DNA of 48,938 nucleotides, from NCBI GenBank assembly GCA_023444055.1, contig JAEZRV010000053.1, forward strand, positions 1-48,938, written 5' to 3'. Below the pieces are notes generated by a model that made no database searches, was not told the DNA's origin, and saw only the letters and a list, made by a program, of their open reading frames with translations. This document shows positions 47,339-48,938 of this stretch, piece by piece. Position numbers and translations under genes: made by a program. Each line of letters opens with the position of its first letter. Positions within the stretch are counted from its first letter, which is position 1. The DNA comes from Bacillota bacterium (GTDB lineage: Bacteria > Bacillota > Clostridia > Acetivibrionales > DSM-1351).

Positions 47339-48703
47339 ATGAAAATACTATATATTTTGTCTATTATTTCAATATTGAACATGATTGCGACTCATGCATT
47401 GCTTACAAGAAAGAGGTCAATGCGGTATTGTATTGTGGCATTCATTTTAAATACATTGGTTTTTTATTTTGCTCTGAGCTTTACGAAGAGGCATATTACT
47501 GGCCCTGTCATTTCAAAATATACCATGTATTTTTTGGCATCTTTATATATCATATATATTTATCTGGTATTTGAAGAGTCCATATCAAAGAAAATATTTG
47601 CTATGTTTAGCATATGGTTGTTTTCTACAGTACTGCTCTATGTCGCACTTGCCATTTTAGATGAATCTCCAGTAACGGCTGATGAAAGTACTTATCTATA
47701 TTATGTATATATCATTCGAATTTGTCTTGAAACTCTATTATTGCTGGTAGTTTATTTTAAGATCAGCAAGCTCTATAAAAAGGTTATTAGAATTATTCCA
47801 GATAAAATGATTAATCTGATGTCTCTGTATCCTGTTATTGCATTCTTGGTATTAATCGAAAATAATGAGGTGACCTTTAGACAACATACTGATTTTAATT
47901 CTGTGTTTGATATTCTATTGGTATTAGTGCTTATATGCCTTGGATATATGTTGATATTTATGGGAATTACTTCTTCTTCTAAAGTTATTTCGCTTGAGTA
48001 TAATTATAAAATCATAGAAAATCAGGTTGAACTTCAGCGTCAAAATTATAAAAAATTAAGTGATGCGATTGAAATGCTCTATGCCTTGAAGCATGATATA
48101 AGACACCATTTTTCTGCAATAAAGACTATGGTAACCGAACAAAAATATGAAAGAGCACTAGAATATATTGAGAAATTCAATCAGAGCGAACAATCAAAAA
48201 CGATTCCAGCGCTTTGCGATAATTTTGCTGCGGATTCAATAATAAAATACTACATGAGTATTGCACTAGGCAGGAACATCGACTTTACCGTGAATATCAA
48301 TATTCCAGAGGATCTAGGCATCAATCCAACTGATTTGTGTGTTGTTTTAGGAAATTGTTTGGATAATTCTATTGAAGCTTGTGATAAACTGGATGATTCT
48401 CAAATAAAGCAGATTACACTAACTTCAAAGATTGTCGGAACACATATTGTATTTAAAATAGTAAATAGCTTTAATGGCAAACTAAACAAAATAAATAATG
48501 TTATCAAATCTTCAAAAGAAGAACCAGGTCATGGTATAGGCCTTTCCAGCATACATGAAACTGTAAATCAATATAATGGAAATGTAGACTACAAATATAC
48601 TGAGGACAGGTTTGAGATTACTATAACAATGTGTACTTCTTTGCCCTCCGTGGGATTGGACATGTCAAGGTTTTGTAGACACAAAGTTAAGAGGAAATTA
48701 TGA
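47339..48703 (+). CDS. GHKL-type sensor histidine kinase (AgrC-like)
   Basis: About 454 aa from ATG 47339 (GGAGG 5 nt upstream); a GTG at 47327 would add four residues. Six or so N-terminal TM helices (about 1-210) precede a coiled linker and the H-box LKHDIRHHFSAIKTM. The ATPase shows the N-box GNCLDNSIEAC and G-box GHGIGLSSIHE, as in AgrC. The peptide pheromone gene (agrD-like) and its processing protease are not seen here. Unusually, the last 20 or so residues (VGLDMSRFCRHKVKRKL) after the normal end of the ATPase fold seem to be encoded by the neighbouring IS3 element. Confidence 0.9.
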   Translation: MKILYILSIISILNMIATHALLTRKRSMRYCIVAFILNTLVFYFALSFTKRHITGPVISKYTMYFLASLYIIYIYLVFEESISKKIFAMFSIWLFSTVLLYVALAILDESPVTADESTYLYYVYIIRICLETLLLLVVYFKISKLYKKVIRIIPDKMINLMSLYPVIAFLVLIENNEVTFRQHTDFNSVFDILLVLVLICLGYMLIFMGITSSSKVISLEYNYKIIENQVELQRQNYKKLSDAIEMLYALKHDIRHHFSAIKTMVTEQKYERALEYIEKFNQSEQSKTIPALCDNFAADSIIKYYMSIALGRNIDFTVNINIPEDLGINPTDLCVVLGNCLDNSIEACDKLDDSQIKQITLTSKIVGTHIVFKIVNSFNGKLNKINNVIKSSKEEPGHGIGLSSIHETVNQYNGNVDYKYTEDRFEITITMCTSLPSVGLDMSRFCRHKVKRKL

Positions 48704-48938
48704 ATTTTGTGTCTCGAATTGTGAGGGAGAGAGATATCCCAATGAAGAATGTATTCTTTTCGTGTTGTAGTATAACTCAATATATTTAAAAATTTCTTTT
48801 TGAGCTTGTTTAGGTGTCATATAGTGTGATCCTTGAATGAGCTCTCGCTTTATTGTCCGATAAAAAGATTCCATTACTGCATTATCGTAAGGGTTTCCCT
48901 TCCGGCTATTACTATGTTTAGCACCATACTTTGCGAGA
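48698..48938 (-). mobile_element. IS3-family (IS150-like) transposase OrfB, C-terminal part, cut by window
   Basis: Minus-strand translation gives NSRKGNPYDNAVMESFYRTI, ELIQGSHY and YIELYYNTKRIHSSLGYLSPSQFE, then a stop at 48698. These are the rve-type integrase motifs (the E of the DDE triad lies in the AVMES segment) of IS3/IS150 transposases. The fragment is intact as far as it goes. The element end appears to lie inside the kinase gene 3' region. Confidence 0.88.

Overview
The window comes from an AT-rich, low-GC Gram-positive genome, most likely an anaerobic Clostridia member. The signs are strong AGGAGG-type ribosome sites, SigA-type promoters, an SLH-domain surface protein, B12/radical SAM enzymology and an AgrC/LytTR-type two-component pair. 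I cannot fix the genus. Mobile-element debris (IS256, IS4-like, IS6, IS3, a broken serine recombinase) marks it as a much-rearranged accessory region.

Layout. 1-3.1 kb: an IS256 remnant, then an Rrf2 regulator, a His-rich SAM methyltransferase and a MATE exporter. Each of the three genes is preceded by the same 17-bp dyad motif, which looks like a small autoregulated detoxification regulon. 3.5-4.3 kb: an AraC/GyrI-like regulator. 4.75-29.6 kb, minus strand: an apparent four-gene operon of three giant nonribosomal peptide synthetases (3551, 3087 and 1166 aa) and an MFS exporter. 30.2-32.0 kb: two tandemly duplicated secreted cysteine-peptidase-like proteins. 32.2-33.7 kb: a membrane-anchored serine peptidase with the plan of ClbP. 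33.8-34.5 kb: an IS4-like remnant and a decayed piece of another NRPS adenylation domain. 34.7-36.1 kb: a CPBP (CAAX-type) membrane protease and a YiiX/NlpC-like protein. 36.4-41.8 kb: a segment bracketed by inverted IS6 copies, holding a broken recombinase, a flavodoxin, a terpene-cyclase-fold protein and an AlbA/Schlafen-type regulator. 41.8-46.2 kb: a 1481-aa SLH surface protein. 46.5-48.7 kb: a LytTR response regulator and a GHKL histidine kinase, then a partial IS3 element at the edge.

The assembly line reads: fatty-acyl-AMP ligase, ACP, Cy, A(Cys), PCP, SagB-type oxidase, C, A(?), PCP, E // C, A(Lys) interrupted by a radical SAM + B12-binding insert, PCP, C, A(Asp), PCP, C // A(?), PCP, C-like. 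Specificity codes read by eye are DLYNLSLIWK (Cys), DAESIGTVCK (Lys-like) and DLTKVGHIGK (Asp); two others are not assigned. The inferred product is a lipopeptide: acyl-thiazole, D-residue, radically modified Lys, Asp, unknown residue. There is no thioesterase; a terminal condensation-like domain may release the chain.

The most unusual element is the radical SAM/cobalamin unit placed inside an adenylation domain between motifs A2 and A3, with the usual B12-then-radical-SAM order inverted. Next is the ClbP-like peptidase beside an NRPS that installs a fatty-acyl cap and a D-residue. This suggests a prodrug route: export by the MFS protein, then extracellular cleavage after the D-residue.
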